Of a stretch of 48,140 bases of DNA, positions 16,864 to 24,361 are shown one piece after another. The notes below the pieces were generated by a model. It made no database searches, was not told the DNA's origin, and saw only the letters and a program-made list of their open reading frames with translations. This stretch comes from Prevotella sp. Lineage in GTDB: Bacteria; Bacteroidota; Bacteroidia; Bacteroidales; Bacteroidaceae. A program made the translations under genes and the position numbers. Within the stretch, counting starts at the first letter, position 1. Each line of letters starts with the position of its first letter. The stretch covers positions 1-48,140 of the forward strand of contig JAFZRU010000051.1 in the NCBI GenBank assembly GCA_017619755.1, written 5' to 3'.

Positions 16864-16894
16864 TTGCAAAATTACGATAAAAATATTAATTTTG
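16864..16894 (+). promoter_or_regulatory. Bacteroides-type promoter of the VanZ-like gene
   Basis: TTG (16864-16866), 20 bases, then TAATTTTG (16887-16894), fitting the TTTG-N19/21-TAnnTTTG pattern. The first box is only TTG. A leftward TAATTTTG box for the NSS genes (16874-16867) lies within it, so the two divergent promoters would overlap and may compete. Confidence 0.6.
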
Positions 16895-16914
16895 CACACA
16901 AATTACAACAAAAG

Positions 16915-17304
16915 ATGCGTTATCTCATCCATTTGGCCATCCACTACCCTCTTTCAAGTTTCCTGATAGTGGTGATTTGGTTCTTGTGTTTCTGCACACC
17001 GCCACACACAAGGCTCAACCATGTGGCGTTCATCGACAAGTGGACGCACATCGCGATGTACCTCCTCACCTGCTGCACCATCTGGGAGGAATACCTCCAC
17101 CGTCACCGCAGCGTGGCGTGGTGCAAGGCCGTGCTATTGGCATGGGCGGCCCCGGTGGTGATGAGCGGACTAATCGAGGTGCTGCAAGCCACCTGCACGG
17201 GCGGCCGACGCAGCGGGGAGTGGCTCGACTTCGCCGCCAACACCACCGGGGCCACACTGGCCTTGGTCATCGGTATTCTTCGGGCAAGGAGCCGCGCCAA
17301 ATGA
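16915..17304 (+). CDS. VanZ family membrane protein
   Basis: 129 residues from the ATG at 16915, about 20 bases after the promoter box. Four hydrophobic segments and the VanZ-like motifs (FIDKWTHIAMYLLTC near residue 40 and SGLIEVLQATCTGGRRSGEWLDFAANTTGA near residue 85) are seen. VanZ of Enterococcus confers low-level teicoplanin resistance, but most bacterial homologues have no known function. The 3' end overlaps the convergent CYTH gene by 38 bases. Confidence 0.88.
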   Translation: MRYLIHLAIHYPLSSFLIVVIWFLCFCTPPHTRLNHVAFIDKWTHIAMYLLTCCTIWEEYLHRHRSVAWCKAVLLAWAAPVVMSGLIEVLQATCTGGRRSGEWLDFAANTTGATLALVIGILRARSRAK

Positions 17305-17767
17305 CGAAGGGGTACTTGCGCATGTTCTTGTTGTAGAAACGACCGTCGCCGGTCACCTCCATGCCAATGAAGTCGGGCTTCTCAAACGCCTCGTCCTCAC
17401 TCCCAAGCTCCACCTCGGCCATCACCAACCCCTCGTTGTCGCCATAGAACTCATCCACCTCGAAGACGTGCTTTCCGCTTTGCACCAGATAGCGCGTCTT
17501 GTCGATGACACCCGCCTCGCAGAGTTTGAGCAGCTGTCCGGCCTCTTCGAGGGTGATTTCCTTCTCAAATTCGTAACGCTTGAGCCCCTTGCCATCGGAA
17601 GGGGCCTTGATGGTGAGATATCCCTTGTCGTCGCGGACGCGGACGCGGACGGTGGCTCCCTTGGCTGCAATGTATCCTTGCTTGATGCGGCTGGATGCGA
17701 AAGCCCGGCTCTTGAAATCCCTGTCCTTATGAACGAGGAATTTCCGTTCTATCTCATACCCACTCAT
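17267..17767 (-). CDS. CYTH domain protein (triphosphate tunnel enzyme family)
   Basis: 166 residues. The N-terminal E-I-E-R-K-F-L-V (residues 4-11) is the ExExK signature of the CYTH / triphosphate tunnel fold, followed by alternating charged strands (VRVRVRDDKGYLTIK, YEFEKEI, TRYLVQ, FEVDEF, AEVEL) that line the tunnel. Related bacterial enzymes hydrolyse inorganic tripolyphosphate or other triphosphates with a divalent metal; some are adenylate cyclases. The exact substrate is not predictable. It follows the small membrane-protein gene by 12 bases and its end overlaps the VanZ-like gene. Confidence 0.9.
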   Translation of the reverse strand: MSGYEIERKFLVHKDRDFKSRAFASSRIKQGYIAAKGATVRVRVRDDKGYLTIKAPSDGKGLKRYEFEKEITLEEAGQLLKLCEAGVIDKTRYLVQSGKHVFEVDEFYGDNEGLVMAEVELGSEDEAFEKPDFIGMEVTGDGRFYNKNMRKYPFVIWRGSLPEEYR

Positions 17768-17779
17768 GGCGGTAACGTG

Positions 17780-17923
17780 TTATGAGAAGCGAGTGATGGA
17801 ATAGAATGCGAAGAGGAGCGCCAAGATGATCAATGCGATGATGATCCACATTACCACGTTCTGTCCTTGCTTCTCTTGCTTCTGGGCGTAAGCCTGACGC
17901 CTTTTGTTGACTTTTTTTGACAT
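17780..17923 (-). CDS. Small single-pass membrane protein, 47 residues
   Basis: ATG at 17923 to TAA at 17780. The first 23 residues are strongly basic and Gln-rich (MSKKVNKRRQAYAQKQEK), followed by one hydrophobic helix (VVMWIIIALIILALLFAF) and a short tail. The topology would put the basic end in the cytoplasm. It lies between prfB and the CYTH gene, 12 bases before the latter. I do not recognise a family. The clear basic-then-hydrophobic layout and snug position support a real gene. Confidence 0.65.
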   Translation of the reverse strand: MSKKVNKRRQAYAQKQEKQGQNVVMWIIIALIILALLFAFYSITRFS

Positions 17924-17974
17924 GATGATTATATTTTTTGGTTGATTTTTTATTTTTTGTGGGGGGGTAGATTT

Positions 17975-18025
17975 TCTAGAGCATCTAGAGTATCTAGATT
18001 TTCTAGAGCATCTAGATTTCTATAG
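17975..18025. repeat. Array of TCTAGA hexamers at a 9-bp step
   Basis: TCTAGA starts at 17975, 17984, 17993, 18002 and 18011, always 9 bp apart, and one CTATAG follows at 18020. The array begins 5 bases after the prfB stop codon read leftwards. TCTAGA is its own reverse complement, so any two units can pair in the transcript. Three other such arrays are in the window. Confidence 0.9.
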
Positions 18026-18029
18026 CCTT

Positions 18030-19154
18030 TCAGGCATTCTCGTCATTGACGGGGAATTCCATGAGGTATGCTTTGATGAAGCCGTCGATTTTTCCGTCCA
18101 TCACGCCGTCCACGTCGGTGGTCTGGTAGTTGGTGCGGTGGTCCTTCACCCTTCTGTCGTCGAAGACATAGCTTCTGATTTGGCTTCCCCACTCGATTTT
18201 CTTCTTTCCAGCCTCTATCTTCGCCTTTTCTTCCAAGCGTTTCTTCATAGCGCGGTCGTAGAGTTGCGACTTGAGGAGGCGCATGGCGTTGTTGCGGTTT
18301 TCCAACTGCTTGCGGCTCTCGGTGTTCTCAATGAGGATTTCCTCCTCTTCGCCGGTGTCGGGGTCCACATACTGGTAACGCAGCCTGACGCCCGTCTCCA
18401 CTTTGTTGACATTCTGGCCTCCCGCTCCACCGCTTCTGAAGAGATCCCAGGACACTTTGGAGGGGTCCACATACACCTCTATCGTGTCATCAACCAGGGG
18501 TGAGACGAAGACACTTGCGAAACTTGTCATACGCTTTCCCTGTGCATTGAACGGCGAGACCCTGACGAGACGGTGCACGCCGCTCTCGCTCTTGAGGAAG
18601 CCGTATGCGCTGTCGCCGCCTTCGATTTCCATGGTGACGCTCTTGATGCCGGCCTCGTCGCCATCCTGCAAGTTGCTCACAGTGACCTTGTGCCCGTGTG
18701 CCTCCGCCCACCGCATGTACATGCGCATGAGCATCTGAGCCCAGTCCTGGCTCTCGGTCCCTCCTGCCCCGCTGTTGATTTTCACCACGCAGTCCATGGG
18801 GTCCTCTTTCTGTCGGAGCATGTTTCGCAGTTCAAGTTCCTCGATGGCCTTGATAGCCTGTGCGTAGTCGTCGTCCACCTCTTCCTCGGTGACCATGTCG
18901 TCGTGGTAGAAGTCGAAAGCGAGTTGCAGCTCGTCGGCCTTGTCGCGCACGTCCTTGTAACCATCGAGCCATTTCTTGATGCCCTTCACCTTTTTCATCT
19001 GCTCCCTGGCCCGCTCGGGGTCGTCCCAGAAGTCGGGAGCCTGCGTGCGGAGGTCCTCCTCCTCGTATTCTATCTTTTTCTTGTCTATCTCAAGGTATTT
19101 GTGCAGTGCGTCGGCTCGCTCCAGCACGTCCTTCAGTTGGTCGCTGGTGATCAT
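18030..19154 (-). CDS. prfB: Peptide chain release factor 2
   Basis: 374 residues, normal for RF2, which releases proteins at UGA and UAA stops. The catalytic GGQ is G245-G246-Q247, and the stop-recognition tripeptide SPF is residues 200-202. Many bacteria control prfB by a +1 frameshift at CUU-UGA-C in the early coding region; here the matching place reads TAC-CTT-GAG (codons 20-22) in a single frame, so the frameshift and its autoregulation are absent. The gene is leftward; a 9-bp-step hexamer array follows its stop. Confidence 0.96.
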   Translation of the reverse strand: MITSDQLKDVLERADALHKYLEIDKKKIEYEEEDLRTQAPDFWDDPERAREQMKKVKGIKKWLDGYKDVRDKADELQLAFDFYHDDMVTEEEVDDDYAQAIKAIEELELRNMLRQKEDPMDCVVKINSGAGGTESQDWAQMLMRMYMRWAEAHGHKVTVSNLQDGDEAGIKSVTMEIEGGDSAYGFLKSESGVHRLVRVSPFNAQGKRMTSFASVFVSPLVDDTIEVYVDPSKVSWDLFRSGGAGGQNVNKVETGVRLRYQYVDPDTGEEEEILIENTESRKQLENRNNAMRLLKSQLYDRAMKKRLEEKAKIEAGKKKIEWGSQIRSYVFDDRRVKDHRTNYQTTDVDGVMDGKIDGFIKAYLMEFPVNDENA

Positions 19155-19202
19155 ATTGGGTTTGGAAGTGGCGTTTAGATGTTGTTGTGATGTGTCTCGG
19201 AA

Positions 19203-21011
19203 CTACTCTTGGTACATTTCCTCTATCTCTGCTGCATAGTTCTTAACGAGAACGTTTCTTCTGATTTTCAGCGTGTTGGTAAGTTCCCCATTCTCCATGG
19301 AGAAAGGCTTTGGCAGCAGTGTGAAGCGCTTGATGCGCTCATAGCTTGCCAGACCCTGTTGCAGGGTTTCCACTCGCTCGGTCATCATGGCCATGATCTT
19401 GGGATGACGGCAGAGTTCCTCACGGCTGTCGGCCTTCACACCGTTGTCGCGTGCGTATTCCTCAAGGAGATTGAAATCAGGCACGATGAGTGCGGAGACG
19501 AACTTTCTCTGGTCGGCGATGACAGCTATTTGGTCAACGAACTTATCAACGAGCAGTTTCGACTCAATCATCTGCGGCGCGATGTATTTGCCGTTGGATG
19601 TTTTGAAGAGGTCCTTGATGCGCTCCTTGAGGAAGAGTTCTCCGTCTTTGAGGTATCCGGCGTCTCCTGTTTTGAAATATCCGTCCTTGTCGAAAGCGGC
19701 GGCAGTGAGTGCCTCGCGCTTGTAGTACCCCCGGGTGATGGTCGGTCCCTTGAGCAGTATCTCCTCGTTTTCACCTATCTTCACCTCCACGTCTTCGAGC
19801 GGCCTTCCCACGGAGCCGAGGGTGTAAGGCTCTCCCAAGTGGTCGTGCGAGACGGTGGCGAGGCTCTCGGTGAGGCCGTAGCCCACCATCATGTTGATGC
19901 CAATGGCATGCACGAATTCCTCCACCTCCGGCGAGACGGTGGCTCCGGCGGTGGGGAAGAAATGCGCGTTCTCCAAGCCGAGCTGCTTGCGTATGAGGCT
20001 GAACACCATCTTGTTGAAGAAGGTGTACTCCATTTGCAGGTGGAGAGGCGGCCTTCGCCCGTTGCTCAGATATTCCACGTTGTGCCTCCTGCCCACGCTA
20101 AGGGCTTTTTTGAAGAGGGCGCGCTTGGCCCCGCTGGCATTGTCGATTTTTGCCTTGACGCCCACGAAGACTTTCTCCCAGAAGCGTGGCACGGAACTCA
20201 TGCAAGTGGGGTGGATTTCCCGCATCGTTTCCTGTATCTCTCTTGGGTAGGTGTTGATGACAAGCCTTGCTCCGACGGTGAGTGCCAGGATGGCCCATCC
20301 CCTTTCAAACACATGGGTGTAGGGCAGGAAATTCATCACCACGTCGTTCTCATCCACAGGCACCGTCTTGTGGTTGGCAGCCATGGCCGCATAATATTGT
20401 CCGTGGCTGAGGATGACCCCTTTGCTGTCTCCCGTGGTGCCGCTGGTGTAGAGAATGTTGGCGATGTCGTCCATGGAGGCTTGTGCGCACCGCTGCTCCA
20501 CCTCTGTCTGCCGAGGCAGGTTTTCTCCTAATTTGAGGAAGTCGTCGAAATAGATGGCGTTGGGATCCCCGGGGAGAATGACCACGCTTCGATCGAAGAT
20601 GATGATTCGCTCAAGCGTGGGGCATTGCGGGAAAACGCGGTGAGCCTTGTCGTATTGTTCCTGCTCTCCCACGAAAAGCAGACGTATGTCGGCGTCGGAA
20701 ATCATGAAGCGTATCTGCTCCTCGCTGCTGGTGGCGTAGAAGGGTACGGTGACAGCCCTGACGCCAAAAGCACCGAAGTCGGTGTAAAGATATTGCACGG
20801 CGTTCTGGGAGAACACACCGATGTTCTCCTGCACCTTGACACCAAGGTTGAGCAAGGCGCTTGACACTTGCTTGACGGTGAGTGAGAATTGGTTCCACGA
20901 CACCGCCTTCCACTCACGACTTCCAAACTCTCGGTAGGTGAGGGCCGTTTTCTCCCCCAAAACCTTTGCTTGCTCGTGTACGAAGGACGAAAGATGACAA
21001 TTGGTCTGCAT
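19203..21011 (-). CDS. Long-chain fatty acid-CoA ligase (AMP-forming)
   Basis: 602 residues of the adenylate-forming family. The P-loop-like motif YTSGTTGDSKG (188-198) and GYGLTES (near residue 375) bind ATP/AMP, and the C-terminal KTGDAGYLKDGELFLKERIKDLFKTSNGKYIAPQ part carries the hinge and catalytic region. The layout resembles FadD15/long-chain acyl-CoA synthetases, which activate fatty acids as CoA thioesters. The protein has no signal peptide. It has its own promoter (21041-21071) and stands alone between prfB and the cupin gene. Confidence 0.92.
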   Translation of the reverse strand: MQTNCHLSSFVHEQAKVLGEKTALTYREFGSREWKAVSWNQFSLTVKQVSSALLNLGVKVQENIGVFSQNAVQYLYTDFGAFGVRAVTVPFYATSSEEQIRFMISDADIRLLFVGEQEQYDKAHRVFPQCPTLERIIIFDRSVVILPGDPNAIYFDDFLKLGENLPRQTEVEQRCAQASMDDIANILYTSGTTGDSKGVILSHGQYYAAMAANHKTVPVDENDVVMNFLPYTHVFERGWAILALTVGARLVINTYPREIQETMREIHPTCMSSVPRFWEKVFVGVKAKIDNASGAKRALFKKALSVGRRHNVEYLSNGRRPPLHLQMEYTFFNKMVFSLIRKQLGLENAHFFPTAGATVSPEVEEFVHAIGINMMVGYGLTESLATVSHDHLGEPYTLGSVGRPLEDVEVKIGENEEILLKGPTITRGYYKREALTAAAFDKDGYFKTGDAGYLKDGELFLKERIKDLFKTSNGKYIAPQMIESKLLVDKFVDQIAVIADQRKFVSALIVPDFNLLEEYARDNGVKADSREELCRHPKIMAMMTERVETLQQGLASYERIKRFTLLPKPFSMENGELTNTLKIRRNVLVKNYAAEIEEMYQE

Positions 21012-21040
21012 GACTATTCTTTTTTTCGTGCAATTAATTG

Positions 21041-21071
21041 CAAATATACGACAAAATCGATGAACGGCAAA
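21041..21071 (-). promoter_or_regulatory. Bacteroides-type promoter of the acyl-CoA ligase gene
   Basis: Read leftwards: TTTG (21071-21068), 19 bases, TATATTTG (21048-21041). Both boxes and the spacing match the Bacteroidetes consensus. The ATG of the ligase gene at 21011 would follow after a leader of roughly 25 bases. Confidence 0.8.
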
Positions 21072-21148
21072 AAAAATCAGCGTTTTTCTTCAAGCCAACC
21101 GTCATAAACGTGTGAAAAACACGTGGCTCCACCCTCTTTTCCCTTTTC

Positions 21149-21493
21149 TCAAGGCAGGAAATCCTGACGCATGGGGCTGAAGGTGTCCACCAACCTTCCC
21201 TCCTCCAAACACACGCAGCCGTGTATCACGCCGGGAGCCACGTAGTATCCGTCCCCCTCTTGCAGCACGGCCTCCTCGTCGCCGATTTTGACTTTGAACT
21301 TGCCGCTTGCCACGTATGTGGCCTGACTGTGCGGGTGTGTGTGCGGCGTTCCCACGGCTCCGGTGAGGAAGTCCACCTTCACCACCATCAATTGGCCGTC
21401 ATATCCCATGATTTGCCTTTTCACGCCTTCACCGGCCTCTTGCCACGCTTGCTCCTTGGCCACCTGGAAGGCGGCACTACTCGTTTTTTCCAT
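21149..21493 (-). CDS. Cupin domain protein
   Basis: 114 residues with a single cupin beta-barrel. The two metal-binding motifs are visible: G-x5-H-x-H-x3,4 in GTPHTHPHSQATY (around residues 49-61) and the second in GDGYYVAPGVIHGCVCLEEG (around residues 79-98). Single-domain cupins like this often bind a sugar or small carboxylate, but the ligand is unknown. It lies 41 bases behind the TPR protein gene and probably ends that operon. Confidence 0.88.
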   Translation of the reverse strand: MEKTSSAAFQVAKEQAWQEAGEGVKRQIMGYDGQLMVVKVDFLTGAVGTPHTHPHSQATYVASGKFKVKIGDEEAVLQEGDGYYVAPGVIHGCVCLEEGRLVDTFSPMRQDFLP

Positions 21494-21534
21494 TCTTACC
21501 TGATATTGTTAGAAATCTTGTTCTCTTTGCTTCC

Positions 21535-22356
21535 CTACGACTTGAACTCCCCGTTGAGATGGTCGAGTGCGGAGGGGTCGAGTTCGAGGAGCTGCCGCAT
21601 GTCGCTCTCCGCCCCCTCCTTGTCGCCCAAGGCCAGTCGTGCGGCTCCACGCCCCTTGAAAGCGGCGATGGAGAAGGGGTTGGCCTCAAGGGCGCGGTCG
21701 TAGGTGGCGATGGCCTCCGGCAACCGCCCGGAAGCCTCCAAGACAGCAGCCTGCAACAACAGCACCTCCTCCACCCCGGGAGCCACCTCCATGAGGTGGG
21801 CGGCATCCTCGGCGGCACCTTCCACGTCGCCCATCTGCAGCAGGAGCCTGCCGCGTTCGAGGTATGCGTCGCCGAAATTCTCGTTGAGCATGATGCTCTT
21901 GGTGAACATCGCCACGGCGTTCACCATATCGTTCTGACCCTTCACCGCCCTGGCGTAGAGGAACATCACCTCTGCATTGTCGGGGTCGAGCAGCATAGCC
22001 TTTTCGCACATGTCGGCCATGGCGTTGTAGTCCTCGCGCATATAGTCCACGCGAGCCATCATGATGAGGATGTGCACGTTGTCGGGTTGTGCCTGTGCGA
22101 GTATTTGCAACTGCTCACGGGCCTCCATCAGACGGTCGCATCTGATGAGAGCTTGTGAGAGGTAGTCACGAACCTCCAAGTCTTCCTTGATTTCCAATGC
22201 CTTGGTGAAGCACCTGAAGGCCGCCTCGCCCTGGCCCATGCGCAGGGCGCGCGCACCGTCGGTCTTCAACACGTCAAAGTCACGCTCGTCGTCTCTTTTC
22301 TTCTTCTCCTCGGGACTTTCGTCCTTGCCAAGGAAAAGTGATTTCAAGAATCCCAT
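21535..22356 (-). CDS. Tetratricopeptide-repeat protein
   Basis: 273 residues from the ATG at 22356; a TTG three codons earlier is less likely. The N-terminus has a short hydrophobic part (MGFLKSLFLG) and a charged linker. From about residue 40 to the end it is built of TPR helices, with repeated G/A-x-Y/F and P-x-N/D patterns (LRMGQGEAAFRCFTKALEIKE, MLLDPDNAEVMFLYARAVKG, YDRALEANPFSIAAFKGRGAA). It is likely a protein-interaction scaffold. It begins 12 bases behind the secreted-protein gene. Confidence 0.88.
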   Translation of the reverse strand: MGFLKSLFLGKDESPEEKKKRDDERDFDVLKTDGARALRMGQGEAAFRCFTKALEIKEDLEVRDYLSQALIRCDRLMEAREQLQILAQAQPDNVHILIMMARVDYMREDYNAMADMCEKAMLLDPDNAEVMFLYARAVKGQNDMVNAVAMFTKSIMLNENFGDAYLERGRLLLQMGDVEGAAEDAAHLMEVAPGVEEVLLLQAAVLEASGRLPEAIATYDRALEANPFSIAAFKGRGAARLALGDKEGAESDMRQLLELDPSALDHLNGEFKS

Positions 22357-22368
22357 GGCTGACAACGC

Positions 22369-22950
22369 TTATTTGGTGAGCAGTTGTTGATAAACGTCGC
22401 GTGTGAGTACGTCGGTGCGTATCCACAAGGGCCATTTCACACGGTTGCCCATCGTTGGCTCGCCCACCTTCTTCTGCTTCTCAAAGACAAATTTGGCATT
22501 GATGAAGCCCTCCTCGCCATCCTTGGCGATGACGTAGCAAAAGAGTGTCTGTGCGTAGCCGATGACCTGCCCGTCTTTCTCCACGGTACTGGTTTCCCAT
22601 TCCGTCTGCGGGATGACGACGCTTTTCACCGTCACGGCGGGGTATTTCTCCACAAACTCCTTGCGGCAGAGAGCGAGCAGTTCCTCGCTGTCGGCACCCT
22701 TGTAGAGGTTAGTGTCGTAAAGGTTCATATAGTATTTCCCCTTCACCCTTCTCAGGCCGCTGTTTTCATTCTCAAAACTGTCCTGCACCTTGGTCACCAC
22801 GCCGTCAGCTGTCTCCTTGGCTTGTTTCCAGAAATTGGACACGCGCTCCTTCAGCGGTCCTTTGCCGGTGGGCTTGTCGGTCATCTGTGCATGGGCTGAG
22901 CCGGCAACAAACAAGGCCAGCACTGCCAAAATCATCGTTTTCCTTTTCAT
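22369..22950 (-). CDS. Secreted protein of unknown function
   Basis: 193 residues from the ATG at 22950; the frame is open further but this start gives a clean signal peptide (MKRKTMILAVLALFVAGSAHA, cut before Q). The mature part has KVQDSFENENSG, YYMNLYDTNLYKGADSEELLALCRKEF and a Trp-rich end (VKWPLWIRTDVLTRDVY). I do not recognise the family; it resembles unnamed Bacteroidales periplasmic proteins. It is first in a leftward unit with the TPR and cupin genes. A CAAAAGTA box (23088-23095, leftward TACTTTTG) could be its -7 element. Confidence 0.7.
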   Translation of the reverse strand: MKRKTMILAVLALFVAGSAHAQMTDKPTGKGPLKERVSNFWKQAKETADGVVTKVQDSFENENSGLRRVKGKYYMNLYDTNLYKGADSEELLALCRKEFVEKYPAVTVKSVVIPQTEWETSTVEKDGQVIGYAQTLFCYVIAKDGEEGFINAKFVFEKQKKVGEPTMGNRVKWPLWIRTDVLTRDVYQQLLTK

Positions 22951-23178
22951 TTGTTTTCTCCTTTCCTTAAAGTGATGAATGTCTTTCTGTCGGCTTTCCA
23001 CGCCCTGCGCATCCAGCCGCCTATTATATATAATAAGGTGTAAGCCCTGCCATCTCTTCCATGAGAGGCTTGCCGCCGCCTTTTGTGCAAAAGTACAACA
23101 ATTCCACAATACGGGGAAATTTTTCGCAATCGAAAAATCTTAAAAAACCAAAACCAAAGATAAAAGCGATGACAGGGG

Positions 23179-23250
23179 CTATAGCATCTATAGCTTCTAT
23201 AGCATCTATAAGCTCCTATAGCTCCTATAAGCTCCTATAGCTCCTATTAG
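23179..23250. repeat. Array of CTATAG/CTATAA hexamers at 9-10-bp steps
   Basis: CTATAG starts at 23179, 23188, 23197, 23216 and 23235, with CTATAA at 23206 and 23225 and a degenerate CTATTAG at 23244. Steps are 9 or 10 bp. Unlike the other three arrays it is not next to a stop codon; it lies in the divergent region between the secreted-protein gene and the aromatic operon promoter. Confidence 0.85.
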
Positions 23251-23304
23251 CCACAAAAATCAGAAAAAATGAGCAAAATGTTTTTTTATTTGAAGAAAAA
23301 GTTA

Positions 23305-23312
23305 TAATTTTG
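23305..23312 (+). promoter_or_regulatory. -7 promoter box of the aromatic amino acid operon
   Basis: TAATTTTG matches the TAnnTTTG element. A TTTG lies at 23289-23292, only 12 bases upstream, and no good box is at the usual 19-21 spacing (there the sequence is a T run). The start of transcription a few bases downstream would place the leader peptide about 20 bases into the RNA. Confidence 0.55.
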
Positions 23313-23339
23313 CACGCGAAATCACCAAAGAATGACAAA

Positions 23340-23414
23340 ATGAGAAATCTCGGCGCATACTTTTACCTTTATTTTTACTTTGCAAGCGATTGCGAAGCGG
23401 GAAGTTGCGCATAG
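23340..23414 (+). CDS. Tyr/Phe-rich attenuator leader peptide, 24 residues
   Basis: ATG at 23340, stop TAG at 23412-23414. Residues 6-15 read A-Y-F-Y-L-Y-F-Y-F-A: four Tyr and three Phe in eight codons, the control region. A 3-codon frame (ATG-ACA-AAA-TGA, 23332-23343) overlaps its start. The codons for C18-E-A-G (23391-23403) also form the left arm of the antiterminator. A ribosome stalled on the Tyr/Phe codons would leave this arm free; one that reaches the stop codon would cover it. Confidence 0.88.
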   Translation: MRNLGAYFYLYFYFASDCEAGSCA

Positions 23415-23492
23415 ATACAACTCAAGAGGATAAAGGCCGGAGGCCAGCACCATATTCCCGCTTCGCACATCGAGGCGGGAATTGTTTGTTTG
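23391..23492 (+). promoter_or_regulatory. Transcription attenuator: antiterminator and terminator
   Basis: Antiterminator: TGCGAAGCGGGAA (23391-23403) pairs perfectly over 13 bp with TTCCCGCTTCGCA (23455-23467). Terminator: ATTCCCGCTTCG (23454-23465) pairs over 12 bp (one G-U) with CGAGGCGGGAAT (23471-23482), loop CACAT, followed by TGTTTGTTTG. The two structures share 23455-23465 and exclude each other. A small GGCC-GGA-GGCC hairpin (23435-23445) lies between. The next gene is prephenate dehydratase, so control by Tyr and Phe supply fits. Confidence 0.88.
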
Positions 23493-23518
23493 AATTCCGG
23501 GGCTAAAAGAGAGGAAAA

Positions 23519-24361
23519 ATGAGAAGAGTAGCCATCCAAGGGCAAAACGGTTCGTTTCACGACATCGCCGCCCATCTGTATTTCGAGGGAGAGCAGGTGC
23601 AACTCATCTGCTGCTCCACCTTCGAGGAGGTCTATGAGCACATCCACCGCGACCCCACCATCATCGGACTGACGGCGATAGAGAACACCATCGCCGGCAG
23701 TCTCCTCCACAACTACGAGTTGCTGCGCGACTCAGGGGCCACGGTGGTGGGAGAGCACAAGTTGCACATACGCCACTGCATCTGCTGCCTGCCGGAGGAC
23801 GACTGGGACAGCATCGACGAGGTACACTCACACCCCGTGGCCCTGATGCAATGCCGGCAGTTCCTTGCAGGGCACCCGTCGCTGAAGGCGGTGGAGACGG
23901 AGGACACCGCCGGAGCCGCAGAGGCCATCATGGCACAGGGGCTGCGCGGGAAGGCCGCCATCTGCCATGCCGAGGCCGCACGACTGCACGGGATGAAGGT
24001 GTTGGAGGACTCCATCGAGGACAACAAGCACAATTTCACCCGTTTCCTCGTGGTTTGCGACCCCCGGAAGGCCGACTTCCTCCGCCCATTAGAGAAGTCG
24101 AACAAGTCGAGCATCGTCTTCGCACTGCCACACGAGGAAGGCTCCCTCTCGAAAGTGCTCACCATCCTTTCCTTCTACAGCATCAACCTCACCAAGATAC
24201 AGTCGCTGCCCATCATCGGACACGAGTGGGAATACCTCTTCTATGTAGATGTGACCTACAACAACCTCACCCGCTACCGGCAGAGCATCGACGCCATCAC
24301 CCCCCTCACCCGCGAACTGAAAATATTAGGAGAATATGAGAATGGAAGACAAACCAACTGA
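23519..24361 (+). CDS. pheA: Prephenate dehydratase
   Basis: 280 residues. Converts prephenate to phenylpyruvate for phenylalanine synthesis. The catalytic domain (1-180) shows IQGQNGSFHDIAA, the ENTIAGS block (55-61) and the hallmark T174-R-F in NKHNFTRFLVV. An ACT regulatory domain follows (about 198-275), with EEGSLSKVL in place of the usual GALxxxL-like turn; feedback by phenylalanine is expected. There is no fused chorismate mutase; that activity is on the third gene. It starts 27 bases after the attenuator T-rich tract. Its end overlaps the next gene by 26 bases. Confidence 0.95.
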   Translation: MRRVAIQGQNGSFHDIAAHLYFEGEQVQLICCSTFEEVYEHIHRDPTIIGLTAIENTIAGSLLHNYELLRDSGATVVGEHKLHIRHCICCLPEDDWDSIDEVHSHPVALMQCRQFLAGHPSLKAVETEDTAGAAEAIMAQGLRGKAAICHAEAARLHGMKVLEDSIEDNKHNFTRFLVVCDPRKADFLRPLEKSNKSSIVFALPHEEGSLSKVLTILSFYSINLTKIQSLPIIGHEWEYLFYVDVTYNNLTRYRQSIDAITPLTRELKILGEYENGRQTN

